The notes below the pieces were generated by a model. It saw nothing but the letters and a program-made list of their open reading frames with translations, had not been told where the DNA came from and did not search any database. The position numbers were made by a program, and so were the translations under genes. From contig NZ_BNEM01000001.1 of assembly GCF_018327705.1 (NCBI RefSeq), positions 1,798,001 to 1,862,000 of the forward strand: DNA of 64,000 nt. Reading direction: 5' to 3'. How positions within the stretch are numbered: position 1 is the stretch's first letter; each line of letters starts with the position of its first letter. The DNA is from Catellatospora sp. TT07R-123 (GTDB taxonomy: Bacteria; Actinomycetota; Actinomycetes; Mycobacteriales; Micromonosporaceae). Shown one piece after another: positions 27,598-36,985 of this stretch.

Positions 27598-27772
27598 GGC
27601 AAGGCTCCTCACTTATGTGGTGGGAAGACCCCGCCGGGGCGCATGCTTCGCGAACCCCCGCGAGATCTCACCCAGCTTCGGCCAGTGCACCGGTCGGTTC
27701 TACTTTGAAAGTGCTCAGTTGTGACAAAGAATGGACAGGATTATGAACGTGTGAACGGGGTATGCGCGCGGG

Positions 27773-29341
27773 TCAACGGTTGAGCATCCCCGCGACCACC
27801 TGACGCAGGTCGTCTGAGGACGACAGGTCGGGCACGGTCCAGCCGTCCAGGTCGTACTCGCTCATGCACTGGTCCACGAACGCCTTGTACCGGTCGAGCT
27901 GGCCGGTGGCCATCTGCGCGTGCAGCAGCTCGACGCGCACGTTCTCGTGGTTGCCGGAGTAGTTGCGCTCGTACAGCTCGTGCCGCCCGCCGAACTCGGT
28001 CCCGACCGCGTCCCACAGCAGCTTCATCACCTTCACCCGCTCCTCGGCCGAGACGCCGTTCGAGCCGCGCAGGAACCGGTCCAGGTACGGCCGGATGGCG
28101 GGGTTCTTGAAATCCTCGGCACTGGAGTTCACATAGATGAGGCCGCTGGCCACGTCCTGCTGGATGATCTCCTTGATCCGCGGGTAGCCCAGCTGCATGA
28201 ACCAGCGGTACGCCTGCCCGTACTGCGGGTTGGGCAGCAGCGCGCCGTTCTTCCACTGCGCCGGGTTGCGCACGGAGGCGTCCGACAGTGCCCAGAACAG
28301 GTTGCGCCAGGCCAGCACCTCGCCCAGCCGGCTCTGCACCCCGCGGAAGTCCTTGGTGCCGGTCAGCTCCACCGCCTTGGCCAGCAGGCCCGCGATGAAC
28401 TCCAGCTTGACCGCCAGCCGGGTGCAGCCGTGGAAGGTGAACCGCTCGGCGAACCCCGACTGCGGCGCGAACATCTGCACCTTGCCCAGGTCACCGTAGA
28501 TGAATACGTTCTCCCACGGGATCAGCACCTTGTCCAGGATGAAGATGGTGTCGTTCTCGTCCATCCGCGACGACAGCGGGTAGTCGAACGGGCTGCCCAT
28601 CACCTCCGCCGTCGCCGTGTACGACGGCCGGCAGATCAGCTTCAGCCCGGGTGCCCCCATCGGCACCGTCGCCACCAGGGCGAACTCCTTCTTGCGGATC
28701 GGCAGCCCGAAGTGGGCGATGAAGTTGTAGTGGGTCAGCGCCGAGGCGGTGGCCACCACCTTCGCCCCGCTGACGATCAGGCCCGCATCGGTCTCCTTCT
28801 CCACCCGGATGTAGACGTCGGCGAGTTCCTCGATCGGCTTGTTGCGGTCCACCGGCGGGTGCACGATGGCGTGGTTCCAGTACAGGACCTTCTCCTGCGA
28901 CTCCTGGTACCAGCGGCGCGCGTTGTCGCTGTACGGAGCGTAGAAGTCGGCGTTGGCGCCCAGCGTGCCCAGGAACGACGCCTTGTAGTCGGGGCTGCGG
29001 CCCATCCAGCCGTAGCTCATGCGAGCCCAGGCGGCGATCGCGCGCTGGTCGGCGATGAGGTCCTCGACGCTGCGCGGGGTGCGGTAGAACGGATGGGTGA
29101 ACCCGGTCGAACCGGTGTCGGTCGGCGTGGTCAGCACGCCGGCGTTGGCCGGGTCGTGCAGCGCGTCGTACAGGCGCGCCGTCATCCGGACCGGGTTGCG
29201 GAACGCGGGGTGCGTGGTGACGTCCTTGACGCGGTCGCCGTAGAGGAAGATCTCCCGGTCGTCGCGAAGGCTCTCGATGTACTCGTCGCCGGTCAGCGGT
29301 CGGGTCACCCGGCCTGCGGGCGCGGCCTGCTCGTCGGTCAT
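27773..29341 (-). CDS. HpaB/SgcC-like FADH2-dependent aromatic 3-hydroxylase
   Basis: A 522-aa two-component flavin hydroxylase of the 4-hydroxyphenylacetate 3-monooxygenase family, at full family length. It starts [18 protein letters not shown] and has [35 protein letters not shown] and [11 protein letters not shown], all typical of HpaB. SgcC of C-1027 belongs here and hydroxylates carrier-bound beta-tyrosine at C-3. With an aminomutase and carrier in the same operon, the same reaction is likely. The ATG at 29341 has GAGGAGGG upstream. No flavin reductase partner is seen nearby. Confidence 0.92.
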   Translation of the reverse strand: MTDEQAAPAGRVTRPLTGDEYIESLRDDREIFLYGDRVKDVTTHPAFRNPVRMTARLYDALHDPANAGVLTTPTDTGSTGFTHPFYRTPRSVEDLIADQRAIAAWARMSYGWMGRSPDYKASFLGTLGANADFYAPYSDNARRWYQESQEKVLYWNHAIVHPPVDRNKPIEELADVYIRVEKETDAGLIVSGAKVVATASALTHYNFIAHFGLPIRKKEFALVATVPMGAPGLKLICRPSYTATAEVMGSPFDYPLSSRMDENDTIFILDKVLIPWENVFIYGDLGKVQMFAPQSGFAERFTFHGCTRLAVKLEFIAGLLAKAVELTGTKDFRGVQSRLGEVLAWRNLFWALSDASVRNPAQWKNGALLPNPQYGQAYRWFMQLGYPRIKEIIQQDVASGLIYVNSSAEDFKNPAIRPYLDRFLRGSNGVSAEERVKVMKLLWDAVGTEFGGRHELYERNYSGNHENVRVELLHAQMATGQLDRYKAFVDQCMSEYDLDGWTVPDLSSSDDLRQVVAGMLNR

Positions 29342-29584
29342 CTGCGTCCATCCCTCCTCGGACCCGGCCGCCGACCCGGTCGGGTGGCCGGTACGCGGAG
29401 GGCAGGAGCCCGCGCCACCGCGGCGCAACCATCACGACAGATCGACGGCCGCGGATCTTCATCGTCGCATCCGATGTGAATCCACCCGCCTCCGAGAATG
29501 CGGACCTACCCGGCGTGGCGGGTTGAATCGCGACCGGATCCACGACAGGGTGCACCCGACCAAGACGCTACGGAGGTGAAACCC
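29342..29584. promoter_or_regulatory. divergent promoter region of the biosynthetic operon
   Basis: This 243-bp gap separates the operon starting with the HpaB-like gene (leftward) from the RibD-like gene (rightward). It contains TCCGATGTGA at 29470-29479, a 10-mer that recurs on the opposite strand at 39290-39299 in another divergent promoter region. No clear -35/-10 pair was recognised. Confidence 0.35.
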
Positions 29585-30124
29585 ATGGGCAAGGTCCTGT
29601 GGCACGCGACGATGTCGCTCGACGGATTCATCGCGGGCCCCAAGGGCGAGATGGACTGGATGAGCGGCCACCCCGGCATGACCGCCGAGGAGTTCATGAA
29701 GATCATCCAGGCCACGGGCGCGGCGATCACGGGTCGGCGCAGCTACGACGTGGGCGTACGGCAGGGGCACAAGGTTTACGGCGGGGCCTTCACCGGACCG
29801 GTGTTCGTGCTCACCCACGAGCCGCCGGCCACATCGGACCCCGGCCTCACGTTCCTCAACGCCGACATCACCGACGCCGTCGCGCAGGCCAAGGCCGTCG
29901 CGAACGGCAAGAACGTCGCGCTCATCGGCGCGAACGTCGCCAAGCAGGCCGCGCTGGCGGGCCTGGTCGACGAGGTGCTGATCCACGTGGTGCCGGTGCT
30001 CGTCGGCGACGGCACGCGGCTGTTCGACGACCCGGGCTCGGACTGGATCCACCTGGAGCCGATCAGCGTCAACCGCTCCGGCCACCAGGCCGACCTGCGC
30101 TACAGCGTCCGCAAGGACGGCTGA
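29585..30124 (+). CDS. dihydrofolate reductase-like (RibD C-terminal) protein
   Basis: A 179-aa RibD_C/DHFR-fold protein: MSLDGFIAGPKGEMDW at the start, AITGRRSYDVG in the middle and EVLIHVVPVLVGDGTRLF toward the end. Actinobacteria carry many such proteins of unknown substrate, presumably NADPH-dependent reductases. The ATG at 29585 has a clear GGAGG eight bases upstream. It is divergent from the biosynthetic operon and ends at a strong terminator, so membership in the pathway is uncertain. Confidence 0.88.
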   Translation: MGKVLWHATMSLDGFIAGPKGEMDWMSGHPGMTAEEFMKIIQATGAAITGRRSYDVGVRQGHKVYGGAFTGPVFVLTHEPPATSDPGLTFLNADITDAVAQAKAVANGKNVALIGANVAKQAALAGLVDEVLIHVVPVLVGDGTRLFDDPGSDWIHLEPISVNRSGHQADLRYSVRKDG

Positions 30125-30131
30125 GCCGGGC

Positions 30132-30169
30132 CGGGCGGCCGGCGGCTCCCTCGGGCCGCCGGCCGCCCG
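30132..30169. terminator. bidirectional terminator
   Basis: A perfect 14-bp stem (CGGGCGGCCGGCGG and its complement) with a 10-nt loop lies between the convergent RibD-like and multicopper oxidase genes. Confidence 0.8.
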
Positions 30170-30173
30170 ATGC

Positions 30174-31658
30174 TCACGGCACGATCTCCATCTGCGCCAT
30201 CATGCCCACGGACGAGTGCTCCAGGAAGTGGCAGTGGTAGGCGTACCGGCCGAGGAACCCGGCGAACGTGGCCGCCACCCGCACCGACGTGCCCGGCGGC
30301 ACCGACACGGTGTCCTTGAGCCCGAGGTCGTCGATCGACGGCGGGACGCCGTCGCGGTCGAGCACCCGGAAGTTGGTCAGGTGCAGGTGGAAGTTGTGCA
30401 GGAAGCCGAAACCGCCGTCGCCGTTGACGATCCGCCAGATCTCGGTGGTGCCCTCCTTGATCTGGAAGTCCACCCGGTCCGGGTCGTACGTCTGCCCGTT
30501 GACCAGGCCCTGCGGCATCGGCCCGGCCAGGTCGAAGCTCAGCACCACCTCACGCTCGCGCACCGCCGGCGGCACCGGCGGCAGCGGGCGCAGCACCTGC
30601 GGCAGGCGGCTGTCGTCGTGCGCGCGCTGCGTGACGTCGAAGCGCAGCAGCCCGCCCGAGGTCGCGTCGGTGAGCATCAGCTGCGTGCCGACGGGCAGCC
30701 CGCTGAAGTCCACGACCACGTCGACCCGCTCGCCCGACCCGAACTTGATCTCGGTACGCGGCACCGGCGCGGGCAGCAGACCCTGGTCCGTGCCGACCTG
30801 GGTCAGCGGCGCGCCGCCCAGGCTCAGCCGGAAGACGCCCTCGTTGGTGGCGTTCAGCAGGCGGAACCGGTACTTGCGCGCGGCGACCGGGAAGTGCGGC
30901 TGGGCCTTGCCGTTGAGCAGGATCGTGGTGCGCAGCCCGGGGTTGCCGTACACCATCGCGCCGGTCTCGTCGAACTGCGCGCTGGTCAGCATGATCGGCA
31001 CGTCGTACGCGCCGCGCGGCAGGTTGAGGTGGCGCTCCGCGTCGTCCTCGATCAGGTAGAAGCCGTGCAGGCCCCGGTACACGTTCTCGGACTCGGTGCC
31101 GTGGGAGTGGTCGTGGTACCACAGCGTCGCGCCCCGCTGGCTGTTCGGGTACTCGTAGCGCTTGGCCGCCCCCGGCGCGATCAGGTCCATCGGGTGGCCG
31201 TCGCTGGTCGCGGGCACGTGGCCGCCGTGCAGGTGCACGTTGGCCTCCCGGTCGAGCCGGTTGCGGAAGGTCACCGCGACGGGCCGCCCGGTCTTCGCCC
31301 GGATCGTCGGGCCGACGAACGAGCCGCCGTAGGCGAACACCGGGGTCTGGATGCCGGGCACCAGCTCGGCGGTGGTGGCCGTGATGTCCACCTCGTACTC
31401 GTCGGCCGCGCGGGTGCGGCGCTTGGGCGCCAGCTCCCGCGGCACCGGCATCCGCACCGAGAAGGGCACGAACTCGGGCGCGACGGTGACCCGCGTCTCC
31501 AGCGCGGTCGCCTGGTGGTTGGCGTGGGCCGAGTGGTCGGCCGGGGGCGCGGCGGGCAGCTCGCCGGCCGCGGCGCCGAGCCGGCCGAGCACCGGCGCCA
31601 GGGCGGCACCGCCGACCGCGGTCGCGCCGATGGTGAGCATGGTACGTCTTTGCAGCAT
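30174..31658 (-). CDS. Tat-exported multicopper oxidase
   Basis: A 494-aa three-cupredoxin laccase/CotA-type oxidase. All copper-binding motifs are visible: VHLHGGH, WYHDHSHG, HNFHLHLTNF and YHCHFLEHSSVGMM, the last supplying Cys, His and a Met axial ligand of the type 1 site. The N-terminus has a twin-arginine signal (QRRTMLTIGATAVGG), so it should act outside the membrane. It would oxidise phenols or catechols with O2; a hydroxylated beta-tyrosine catechol is a conceivable substrate. The ATG at 31658 has GGAG five bases upstream. A general copper or phenol-detoxification role is the alternative. Confidence 0.93.
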   Translation of the reverse strand: MLQRRTMLTIGATAVGGAALAPVLGRLGAAAGELPAAPPADHSAHANHQATALETRVTVAPEFVPFSVRMPVPRELAPKRRTRAADEYEVDITATTAELVPGIQTPVFAYGGSFVGPTIRAKTGRPVAVTFRNRLDREANVHLHGGHVPATSDGHPMDLIAPGAAKRYEYPNSQRGATLWYHDHSHGTESENVYRGLHGFYLIEDDAERHLNLPRGAYDVPIMLTSAQFDETGAMVYGNPGLRTTILLNGKAQPHFPVAARKYRFRLLNATNEGVFRLSLGGAPLTQVGTDQGLLPAPVPRTEIKFGSGERVDVVVDFSGLPVGTQLMLTDATSGGLLRFDVTQRAHDDSRLPQVLRPLPPVPPAVREREVVLSFDLAGPMPQGLVNGQTYDPDRVDFQIKEGTTEIWRIVNGDGGFGFLHNFHLHLTNFRVLDRDGVPPSIDDLGLKDTVSVPPGTSVRVAATFAGFLGRYAYHCHFLEHSSVGMMAQMEIVP

Positions 31659-31841
31659 CCGGTCTCCGTGGATAAGGGGTGAAAAGGCTGAGCCGTCACA
31701 GGCAGAGATCGCCGTCCACCATGGACGGTGGATCACGGTCGCGCATCTTCCAAAGTGCTCAGTTTCCGCGTGATTGCGGAGTGCGACCATGTCGCAACCA
31801 GGAAGATGCGTCGCGCAGTCGGCCGCACGAGGCTTTTGCCC

Positions 31842-33161
31842 ATGTCGACTTCCGAGGTCACCTCTGCCGACGCGCCCGGCCGCGCTCCCGCGCCCGGCGC
31901 GAATCCACCATCGTCGCCGCGCGGCGGGCCCGACCAGGACCGCTACGTGTTCCGGGTCAGCACGTCGCTCGAGGACGAGCCGATCATCGACATGGTGCTG
32001 GCCGACTGCTTCGGCTTCGAGGGGATCGTCGCCGGGCCACCGGAGCTCAGCGTCACCGAGCCGGGGCGCAACGTCGTCGTCGAGTACGACGGTGAGCCGG
32101 TCGCCAACGTGGGCGCCTTCTCGCGGATGGTCACCGTGCCGGGCGCGGTGCTGCCCGCCGCGCATCTGACCCGGGGCGGCGTGCGCCAGACCCACCGGCG
32201 GCGCGGCCTGATGACCCGGCTCATGCGCTGGCACCTGTCGCAGGCCCGCGACGTGCACCAGGAGGCGCTCGCGGTGTGGTGGGCCAGTGAGGCCAAGATC
32301 TATCAGCGCTACGGCTCCGGCCTGGCCAGCATCAACCAGAGGTTCTCGATCGACAACCGGGACGTCAAGGTCCGGGTGCCCGAGTGGGACGGCCGGCTGC
32401 GTGAGGTGCCCGCGATGTCGGCCCTGCCCGACGTCCGCTCGGTGTACGAGTCGGTGCGGCCGCACCAGCCGGGCTGGTCCAGCCGGCCCGACCCGGTGTG
32501 GGTGCTGCTGCTGGCCGACCCGCCGCCGGAGTTCCGGCAGGGCTGGTCAGCCAAGCGCGTGGTGCTGGCCGAGGGCCCCGACGGCGTGGAGGGCTACGCC
32601 ATCTGGCAGCGCAAGCAGGAGTGGAGCGGCGACATCCGCAACGGCGAGGTGAACCTCGTCGAGATCGCCGCGAGCACCCCCGGGGCGTACGCGTACCTGT
32701 GGCAGTTCCTGCTGTCGGTGGACCTGACCCGTACCGTCAAGTGCGACTTCCGGCCGCTGGAGGACCCGCTGCTGCTGCTGGTCGACGAGCCGCGGGCGCT
32801 GTACCCGTCCACGACCGACGGCCTGTGGGTGCGGCTGCTGGACCTGCCGACCGCGCTGACCGGGCGGCGCTACAGCAACCCGCTCGACGTGGTGATCGAG
32901 GTCGTCGACGACCTGTTCCCGCAGAACTCCGGCCGGTGGCGGCTACAGGCCAAGGACGGCACGGCGACCTGCGAGCGCACGACCGACCCGGCCGACCTGG
33001 CCGGCAGCATCAACGTCTTCAGCGCCATCTACCTGGGCGGCACCACGCTGACCTGGCTGGCCGCGGCCGGTCAGGCGCGCGAGCTGCGGCCGGGTGCGCT
33101 GGCCGAGACGGATCTGGCGTTCTCGTGGCCGGTCAAACCGACCGGTCTCGGCATCTTCTGA
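31842..33161 (+). CDS. Eis-family N-acetyltransferase
   Basis: A 439-aa GNAT of the Eis type: an acetyl-CoA-binding loop GVRQTHRRRGLMTRLM in the first GNAT domain (about 40-170), a second GNAT-like domain, an SCP2-like C-terminal domain and a C-terminal Phe (GLGIF), whose carboxylate acts in catalysis in known Eis enzymes. Eis proteins acetylate amines of aminoglycosides and peptides. Here it could be self-resistance or a tailoring N-acetylation. The ATG at 31842 was chosen because upstream residues show no family similarity. It is co-directional with the methyltransferase 16 bp downstream. Confidence 0.88.
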   Translation: MSTSEVTSADAPGRAPAPGANPPSSPRGGPDQDRYVFRVSTSLEDEPIIDMVLADCFGFEGIVAGPPELSVTEPGRNVVVEYDGEPVANVGAFSRMVTVPGAVLPAAHLTRGGVRQTHRRRGLMTRLMRWHLSQARDVHQEALAVWWASEAKIYQRYGSGLASINQRFSIDNRDVKVRVPEWDGRLREVPAMSALPDVRSVYESVRPHQPGWSSRPDPVWVLLLADPPPEFRQGWSAKRVVLAEGPDGVEGYAIWQRKQEWSGDIRNGEVNLVEIAASTPGAYAYLWQFLLSVDLTRTVKCDFRPLEDPLLLLVDEPRALYPSTTDGLWVRLLDLPTALTGRRYSNPLDVVIEVVDDLFPQNSGRWRLQAKDGTATCERTTDPADLAGSINVFSAIYLGGTTLTWLAAAGQARELRPGALAETDLAFSWPVKPTGLGIF

Positions 33162-33177
33162 CGGGTTGGAGGCGACC

Positions 33178-33948
33178 ATGGGACTGTTCCACCGGCGGCT
33201 GCCGAACGGTCTGGAGGTGGCGCAGGTCGATCCCGGTGAGGCGGCCCTGCTCTACCGCGAGATCTTCGTCGAGGGGTCGTACCTTCGCGAGGGTTTCCCG
33301 ACCACGCCGCTCAAGACGATCGTCGACGTCGGCGCCAACATCGGCCTGGCCTCGATCTTCTTCAAGCAGCACCACCCGGACGCACTGGTCGTGGCGATCG
33401 AGCCGGGGCCGGACACCTTCCAGGCGCTGCAGGAGAACTTCACCCGGCACGTGCCCGGCGGCATCGCGCGCAACGTCGCCGCGTCCGACCGCAACGGCAC
33501 GGCCCGCTTCGGCTACTACCCGAAGTCCCCGGCCGAGTCCGGCTTCTACGCCGAGCAGGCCGAGGACACCGAACTGGCCCGCCAGCTGCTGATCCAGACG
33601 GGCCTGAGCGAGCGCGACGCCGGGCGGCTGGCCGAGTCGCGCCACGCCATCTCCTACCTGGAGTGCGAGACGGTGACGCTGTCGGAGCTGTTCCGGCAGG
33701 CGGGGCTGGACCGGATCGACCTGCTCAAGATCGACGTGGAGAAGGCCGAGCGCGAGGTGCTGGCCGGCATCGAGGCGGCGGACTGGGCCCGGATCGGGCA
33801 CGTGGTCCTCGAGGTGCACGACATCGAGGGACGGCTGGAGCAGACGCTCGATCTGCTGCGCGGGCACGGCTTCACGGTCGACGTCGCGCAGGAGGCGCGG
33901 CTGGCCGACACCGACATGTACATGATCTTCGCCGCCCGGACGGCCTGA
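33178..33948 (+). CDS. FkbM-family SAM-dependent methyltransferase
   Basis: A 256-aa class I methyltransferase of the FkbM family. The SAM-binding motif is TIVDVGANIGLASIFF, followed by VVAIEPGPDTFQALQENF and, near residue 180, DLLKIDVEKAEREVLAGI, the conserved FkbM D-V-E-G-x-E-like motif. These enzymes usually O-methylate hydroxyl groups. The catechol produced by the HpaB-like enzyme is a plausible acceptor. It lies in the same short operon as the Eis-like acetyltransferase and the following flavin monooxygenase. Confidence 0.9.
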   Translation: MGLFHRRLPNGLEVAQVDPGEAALLYREIFVEGSYLREGFPTTPLKTIVDVGANIGLASIFFKQHHPDALVVAIEPGPDTFQALQENFTRHVPGGIARNVAASDRNGTARFGYYPKSPAESGFYAEQAEDTELARQLLIQTGLSERDAGRLAESRHAISYLECETVTLSELFRQAGLDRIDLLKIDVEKAEREVLAGIEAADWARIGHVVLEVHDIEGRLEQTLDLLRGHGFTVDVAQEARLADTDMYMIFAARTA

Positions 33949-33990
33949 TCCGGCCCGCCGACCCCCGTACCGACGACAGGAAGGCCTTAT

Positions 33991-35247
33991 ATGACGACGA
34001 CCCATGACGCACCGGCGCAGAGCGTCGCCCCGCCCGAGCCGGACCTGACCCCGGCCGACCTCATCGCGCGCGCCGAGGCGCTGTCCGCGCTGCTGGTGGA
34101 GCGCCAGGCCGAGACCGAGCAGCGCAGCTTCTACAGCGAGCAGACGCACAAGGAGTTCGCCCAGGCGGGCTTCTACCGGATCATGGTGCCGCGCCGCTAC
34201 GGCGGCTACGAGTTCGGGCTGGACACCTTCCTGAAGGTGACGATGATCCTGGCCCGCGGCTGCGCGTCGACGGCCTGGATGTACTGCCTGGGCGCGGCCC
34301 ACTCGCTGATCGCGGCGACGGTGTTCGAGGAGCGGGCGCAGCGGGAGATCTTCGCCGAGGGCGACTTCATCGCCCCGATGCCGATCGCCCCGACCGGCAC
34401 GGCGCGGCGCACCCCGGAGGGCGACTGGGAGATCAACGGCACCTGGGCGTACTGCTCGGGCGCGCCGTACGCCTCGCACCTGATCGCCCACGCCCTGGTG
34501 ATGGGTGAGGACGGCGAGCCGCCGTACCCGCTGCTGTTCGTGGCGCCGCGCAGCCAGTGGAAGATGCTGGAGGACTGGGGCGACATGCTCGGCCTCAAGG
34601 GCAGCGGGTCGCACACCGTCACCATCGAGAACGGGCGCATCCCCGGCTACTGCGCCATCGAGGGCGTCCACGTGAGCACGGTCGACGTCACCGGCGGCAC
34701 GCCGGGGCTGGCCCTGCACGGCAACCCGATGTACGGCGGGGCGCCGACGAGCTCGATGGCGATGGAGGGCGCGGCGCTGGCGGTGGGCATGGCGGGCAAC
34801 GCGCTCGCGGCGTACGAGGAGGTGCTGCGGACGAAGACGACCATGGCGCCGCCCTTCGCCCCCCGCATGCAGGACCCCGACTACCAGCGCTGGTACGGCA
34901 TGGCCCTGACGAAGATCGCCGCCGCCGAGGCCATCACGATGAACGCGATCCACCAGTGGCAGGAGCTGTGCGCCCAGGGCCCGGCCTCGTTCACCCCGGA
35001 CCGGGACCTGCTGCTGGCGATGATCTGTGGAGAGGCGGCGGACCTGTCCTGGTTCGCGGTGGAGAACATCATCCACTCCACCGCGGGCTCGGGCGCCGCG
35101 CGCACCGGCGAGCGGCTGGAGCGGGCGTGGCGTGACCTGTCCACCGGGCACACCCACGCCGGCTTCGCGGTGGTGCTGAAGTCCGCCATCCCCCGCGCCC
35201 TGGCGCAGCTGCGGTTCGGCGTGCCGCCGATGGTCTCGACGCACTGA
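33991..35247 (+). CDS. acyl-CoA-dehydrogenase-fold flavin monooxygenase (paralogue 4, divergent)
   Basis: A 418-aa HsaA-type flavin monooxygenase. Features are FYRIMVPRRYGGYEFGLDTF near residue 65, ARGCASTAWMYCLGAAHS, and the FMN-site segment WGDMLGLKGSGSHTV near 200. It is more distant from the three closely related paralogues at 14152, 48671 and 53527 and lacks their EPNT-type C-terminus. It ends the Eis-FkbM operon and is followed by a terminator. Substrate unknown; a separate flavin reductase would be needed. Confidence 0.85.
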   Translation: MTTTHDAPAQSVAPPEPDLTPADLIARAEALSALLVERQAETEQRSFYSEQTHKEFAQAGFYRIMVPRRYGGYEFGLDTFLKVTMILARGCASTAWMYCLGAAHSLIAATVFEERAQREIFAEGDFIAPMPIAPTGTARRTPEGDWEINGTWAYCSGAPYASHLIAHALVMGEDGEPPYPLLFVAPRSQWKMLEDWGDMLGLKGSGSHTVTIENGRIPGYCAIEGVHVSTVDVTGGTPGLALHGNPMYGGAPTSSMAMEGAALAVGMAGNALAAYEEVLRTKTTMAPPFAPRMQDPDYQRWYGMALTKIAAAEAITMNAIHQWQELCAQGPASFTPDRDLLLAMICGEAADLSWFAVENIIHSTAGSGAARTGERLERAWRDLSTGHTHAGFAVVLKSAIPRALAQLRFGVPPMVSTH

Positions 35248-35264
35248 GCGCCGGGCACGGATGA

Positions 35265-35301
35265 GCCGAGGCCGCCCCGGGAGTCCCGGGGCGGCCTCGG
35301 C
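35265..35301. terminator. bidirectional terminator
   Basis: A perfect 16-bp stem (GCCGAGGCCGCCCCGG and its complement) with a 5-nt loop lies between the convergent monooxygenase and MFS genes. Confidence 0.85.
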
Positions 35302-35319
35302 GTCTGTCGGCCCTGGCGG

Positions 35320-36912
35320 TCAGCCCAGGGCGGCCTGCTCGGCGGGCGCCTCGGCCGGCGCCCCCGACTGCGCCGGCACGGCGGCCGGACGCGGACGGTT
35401 CATGTACGACAGCAGCAGCGCGATGCCCAGGAAGACGACCGCACCCACGATGGCGGCGACGTTCATGCCGCTGGTGAACGCGTCGTGCGCCTTCGACAGC
35501 AGCGCCTGGGCGCCGTCCGCGGGCAGCTGGGTGGCCGCCTGCGCCGCGCCGACGACCGTGTCGCGCGCCAGATCGGCCTGAGCGGGCGCCAGCCCGCCGA
35601 GGTCTGCCGACGACATCTGGGAGACGTAGATGGCGGCGCCGATGGTGCCCATGAGCGCGATGCCGAACGTCGACCCGAAGGTGTTCGCCGTCTCCGACAG
35701 CGACGCCGCCGAACCGGCCCGCTCCGGCGGGACGGAACCGACGACCAGGTACGTGCCCAGGGCGAACAGCGGGCCCGCACCGATGTGGATCAGAATGAGC
35801 CCGACGACGATCTGGGGCAGCCCGCCGTCACCGCTGACCAGCGCGATCAGGACCCAGCCGACGACCGCGACCAGCAGACCCAGCGTGATCACCACCGGCG
35901 GGCGGAGCTTGCGGGTCAGCAGCGGCCCGAACTGCGCGCCGATGGCGATGGAGACACCGGCCGGCAGCAGCCACAGCCCCGCCTTCGGCGGGGAGAAGCC
36001 GAGCACCGTCTGCACGTACTGGCTGGACAGCAGGAACGCGCCGGCCATGGCGGCCGCCGCCAGCAGCAGCGACAGCAGCGTCACGCGGAAGGTCGGGTTC
36101 GCGAACAGCCGCAGGTCCAGCAGCGGGCTGGTGAGCCCGAGCTGGCGGCGGATGAACACGAACATGATGACGGCACCGAGCACGAGCGCGCCGAACGTCG
36201 TCAGCGGCTTGTCCGCGCCGTGCACGGCCAGTTCCTTGAGGCCGTAGATCAGCAGCAGGATCGCGGCGACCGACAGGGCCACGCTGAACAGGTCGAGGCG
36301 GCCGGAGCCGGGGTTCTTGTACTCCGGCAGCAGGATGGGGCCCACGACCAGCAGCAGCACCATCACCGGCACGCCGAGCAGGAAGACCGAGCCCCACCAC
36401 CAGTGGTTGAGCATGAGTCCACCGACCACGGGACCGATCGCGGCGCCGGTCATCATGCAGCTGACCCAGGTCGCGATGGCGGTGCCGCGCTGGCGGTCGT
36501 TGCGGAACATGTTGGTGATCAGGGCCAGGGTCGAGGGCATCAGGGTCGCCCCGGCGATGCCCAGCAGCGCCCGCGACACGATCAGCATCTCGGCACTGGA
36601 CGAGTAGGCCGCCACGACGCTCAGCACGCCGAACATGAAGCCGCCGATGAGCAGCAGCTTGCGGCGGCCGATGCGGTCGCCCAGGGTGCCCATGGTGACC
36701 AGCAGGCCCGCGGTCAGGAAGCCGTAGATGTCCGCCACCCACAGCTGCTGCGTGCTGGTGGTGTGCAGATCGACGCTCAGGTGCGGCAGCGCCAGGTAGA
36801 GCGCTCCGATGTCGAGCGCCCCCAGCAACGTGGGCAGGGCCAGCACGGCCAGCCCGATCCATTCCCGCTTACCGGCAAGCGGGCTGGCCTCGGTGGGGTT
36901 TGCGCCTTGCAA
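35320..36912 (-). CDS. DHA2-type MFS exporter
   Basis: A 530-aa 14-helix drug:proton antiporter. Motif A is visible as LGDRIGRRKLLLIGG, motif C near MTGAAIGPVVGGLML, and the first helix has LPTLLGALDIGALYLALP. The only suitable start is TTG at 36912, which has AGGAAGG eight bases upstream and no ATG nearby. It lies 190 bp after the FAD monooxygenase gene and has a large palindrome upstream that could be a regulator site. It probably exports the pathway product or an intermediate. Confidence 0.9.
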   Translation of the reverse strand: MQGANPTEASPLAGKREWIGLAVLALPTLLGALDIGALYLALPHLSVDLHTTSTQQLWVADIYGFLTAGLLVTMGTLGDRIGRRKLLLIGGFMFGVLSVVAAYSSSAEMLIVSRALLGIAGATLMPSTLALITNMFRNDRQRGTAIATWVSCMMTGAAIGPVVGGLMLNHWWWGSVFLLGVPVMVLLLVVGPILLPEYKNPGSGRLDLFSVALSVAAILLLIYGLKELAVHGADKPLTTFGALVLGAVIMFVFIRRQLGLTSPLLDLRLFANPTFRVTLLSLLLAAAAMAGAFLLSSQYVQTVLGFSPPKAGLWLLPAGVSIAIGAQFGPLLTRKLRPPVVITLGLLVAVVGWVLIALVSGDGGLPQIVVGLILIHIGAGPLFALGTYLVVGSVPPERAGSAASLSETANTFGSTFGIALMGTIGAAIYVSQMSSADLGGLAPAQADLARDTVVGAAQAATQLPADGAQALLSKAHDAFTSGMNVAAIVGAVVFLGIALLLSYMNRPRPAAVPAQSGAPAEAPAEQAALG

Positions 36913-36985
36913 TGCAGGTTCCTTCCTCGAACGCGGAGATCGTGGGGGGAGTCCGCCACGCTCACTGCGTGCCGGAAACAAAGAT

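Noticed and set aside
29459-30085. Minus-strand frame opposite the RibD-like gene
   Set aside because: No family motif; the plus-strand gene has a strong ribosome site and a recognisable fold.
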